NCBI GenBank assembly: GCA_910592005.1
Contig: CAJVPP010003909.1
Location: 1 to 10,476, forward strand
DNA from: Funneliformis mosseae
Taxonomy: Eukaryota; Glomeromycota; Glomeromycetes; Glomerales; Glomeraceae
Length of the DNA stretch: 10,476 bases
Direction of reading: 5' to 3'
Of this stretch, positions 8,412-10,476 are shown in pieces. Under the pieces are notes generated by a model. The model searched no databases. It had not been told where the DNA came from and worked only from the letters and a program-made list of their open reading frames with translations. Each line of letters opens with the position of its first letter. The stretch's first letter is position 1. The translations under genes were made by a program, and so were the position numbers.

Positions 8412-8554
8412 CTTAGGTTGAATTAGTTTAGTTCAGTCTAAAAAAACTAATCTTTTATCTTTCTTTGTACTGGACTGGTCTATAAGTTAGTCTAAGGACC
8501 AGTTCTAAGACCAGTCTTATACTATTCAGTCTTATCAAACTAGTTCAATTTAAG
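8412..8554. mobile_element. Possible foldback/MITE-like element of about 143 bp
   Basis: The left arm, starting CTTAGGTTGAATTAGTTT (8412-8429), is imperfectly complementary to the right arm, which on the minus strand starts CTTAAATTGAACTAGTTT (8554-8537). Inside lies a second inverted pair: GACTGGTCT at 8473-8481 and AGACCAGTC at 8508-8516, a perfect 9-bp match. The interior is richer in G and C than the flank. No target duplication is clear and there is no coding. Nested inverted repeats of this size suggest a decayed MITE or foldback element. Confidence 0.5.
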
Positions 8555-8788
8555 ATTTGTTTTCAGATACTGATTTAAGAATCAATTTGGAAATAACATT
8601 TAATTTAATAAAATAATTATATAAATTTAATAAAAAATATAATAATAATAATAATTGCATAACTGCTCCTTTTTAATCTCTCATTATTTCTCCATTTTTA
8701 AAATTTTAATTTTTAACATTATTATAATAGTAAAATATAAAACAGATTCAAGGACTGACTTATAGATTAATCTGTTATATAAGAGAAT

Positions 8789-8895
8789 AAAAACTGGATT
8801 AACTCTAATATTATATAAATAAAAACAATTTATTTAGTATTTTATAAAATTAATCCTTGCTATAAATAATAAATGATTAATCCAGACCAGTTTTC
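8789..8895. repeat. Weak inverted repeat related to the 8412-8554 element
   Basis: AAAAACTGGATTAA (8789-8802) matches the complement of 8877-8895 (GAAAACTGGTCTGGATTAA) if a small indel is allowed. The right arm shares ACTGGTCT with the inner repeat at 8473-8516, so both may be remnants of one family. The match is short for sequence of this composition. Confidence 0.3.
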
Positions 8896-10089
8896 AAAAT
8901 ATAGATATTGGTAAAACAAAGTTGCAAAAGTTTATTTATAATATATTATACAACATGTAATAATAAAGATTTCAAACTTTAAAAGTTATAACTAGACTAA
9001 ATCAATAGAATGGAAAGTGCAGCAGTAATAAAGTCAAAAAAAAATTTAAAATTTATTAAAAACTAAACTAATTTGAATTTAGTTTTCAAAAATATCTTCA
9101 GCAATCTGTAGTTAAATAGCAATTATCCTAACAGATTTGATAAAACAATTATAATTGATTTTTTTTTTGTTCTATCAAAAATACTGGAATAGTAAATATA
9201 ATAAATTTATGATGAAAAAAAAAACTCTTGTGTGGAATGTAATTGAAAATATCATATAAAAAAGATTATAGAATTTATTTTATTAAGTAGCTAAAATAAA
9301 AATACTAAAAATTGATGATACAGTATATGAAGTATAATATCTTATAGATATGGCTGAATAGCTAGCAATTATTTTTTACGAGGAGCATTATATATATCAT
9401 TACATTTTTTTATTATTATGTAACATATATCTAACTAAAATACTCATAATTGTTTGTATTTATCAAACAACTAGAGATACGATTAGTCTGAGATTTTAAA
9501 CACTTAATTCTTTGATAAAATTTTAATAATTTAGACTTTTTATTTTAAAAGTAAAATTTTAAAAACGTTTTATTTTAAATGATGATCAATAAAATGATCA
9601 TTGCTATTCATAAGCAATAATAATTATTTTTAAAGAAAATTTGAAAATAATCAAAAAAATGATTTGTATTTAATTAGAACAAAAAATTTTTACAATTCAA
9701 ATTGTCACTATTGGTTCTTTTATTTAATTATATGATTTCTAAATGCTGTGCCTCATATACTTTTTATATATATTATAATAAGATTTATATACCTAGAGAA
9801 TATATATTACTATTACATGTTATCATTATATATGGTTGAAATAAATTTTTTTTTTAAAAAAAAACTTATTTTTTATTATAAATTTTAACAATATCTAATA
9901 GTAATTATAAAGGTAAGAATGTAATAAAAAAAACTAAGAAATGTTTTCATTAAAAAGGAATAAAAGTTATTAAGCTTCGTATGACTAAAATGAGTTAATT
10001 TGACAGTTGAAAGATATCTAAAATTTTTTTCATGAATTACCATTAGAATCATTTTCAGATGCTAAAAAAGCTTCATTATTTAATAGTGT
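8896..10089. other. Gene-free AT-rich sequence
   Basis: About 1.2 kb of AT-rich sequence with A and T runs and short repeats. No open frame, RNA gene or domain motif is supportable. A plus-strand frame from 9209 to about 9500 is readable if its TAA and TAG codons are ignored, but nothing in it is recognisable (see rejected items). Confidence 0.45.
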
Positions 10090-10340
10090 CAAGTGATGAA
10101 GATAAATACAGTAGTAAACATAATTAATCAACAAATATAATAAACTATTAATTATACTTAAATATTGTACAAATATTAGAAAGATTAAATGGTAATGAAT
10201 ATTTATAAATTGTCTAAATATTAGATTTTACTATAAATAATATTAATTAATCCAAAATTTTCTCAAAAATAAATATTATAATAGAATCAGTTTCAAATAA
10301 TCCTACATTAGAAGAATTAAATGGTAATAAATTTATTATT
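10090..10340 (+). pseudogene. Possible decayed coding fragment with an in-frame repeat
   Basis: One plus-strand frame starting SSDEDKYSSKH (about 10092) keeps a protein-like composition to about 10337, despite five TAA codons. Within it, a stretch reading LERLNGNEYL (from 10176) recurs 132 bases later as LEELNGNKFI (from 10308). The spacing is an exact multiple of three, and the DNA is also similar. Another possibly related stretch, ELPLESFSDAKKASLF, lies upstream in a shifted frame (about 10034-10081). I do not recognise a family. It may be a dead gene or transposon fragment, or a chance duplication in AT-rich DNA. Confidence 0.25.
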
Positions 10341-10476
10341 ATTATTTATTTATATAATTATTTAATAATTAACATCTTTTTTTAAATAAAAATTTAATAA
10401 TGGTAATACTTAGATTGTAAACCATTTAATTTTTATTATATTTAATTTATACAATTAAATTTAATTAAACTTATTC
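10341..10476. other. A/T-rich low-complexity end of window
   Basis: ATT- and AAT-rich low-complexity sequence with no feature that can be supported. Confidence 0.5.

Noticed and set aside
9209..9500. Possible plus-strand decayed gene starting MMKKKTLVWNVIENII
   Set aside because: The frame is only readable if several TAA/TAG codons are taken as Gln. Other frames in the same stretch look equally protein-like under that assumption, and no family motif or repeat supports it.

Overview
The window is strongly AT-rich eukaryotic DNA with no intact gene. It is a nest of decayed transposable elements followed by gene-free sequence. The best guess at the host is an arbuscular mycorrhizal fungus (Glomeromycotina, Gigaspora or Rhizophagus type). 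That rests on my recollection of the wording of non-LTR retrotransposon proteins in those genomes and on the base composition. It is inference, held at about 0.6.

Positions 988-6694 hold one old LINE-type retrotransposon on the minus strand. Read from its 5' end (6694) downward it shows a Ser/Asn/Lys-rich start, a gag-like region with a probable CX2CX4HX4C zinc knuckle (4482-4523), an endonuclease/exonuclease/phosphatase (EEP) endonuclease with recognisable motifs (3600-2620), and a reverse transcriptase (2330-988). Frameshifts and stop codons have killed it. The stops that can be judged at conserved positions are explained by C-to-T or G-to-A transitions.

Three non-autonomous DNA elements sit inside this LINE. 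The first is a copy (A) of an element of about 1 kb at the left edge (1-987, left end outside the window), which cuts the LINE after the reverse transcriptase palm. The second is a 156-bp MITE at 2711-2866 inside the endonuclease. The third is a complete 1053-bp copy (B) of the large element at 5409-6461, flanked by perfect 10-bp direct repeats. Removing the MITE with one 4-bp repeat, or copy B with one 10-bp repeat, rejoins the LINE reading frame exactly. This dates these insertions after the LINE and fixes their borders.

The large element is the most unusual object here. Its interior is a tandem array of units of about 51 bp. Each unit is an inverted repeat of two arms of about 19 bp, and each arm is itself a small imperfect hairpin. 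The two copies share an anomalous extra half-unit, so the array travels with the element. Copy B has lost most CpG sites that copy A keeps.

From 6695 to 10476 there is no convincing gene: AT-rich sequence, a few perfect hairpins, two small foldback-like repeats (8412-8554 and 8789-8895), and one possible decayed coding fragment near the right edge (10090-10340).
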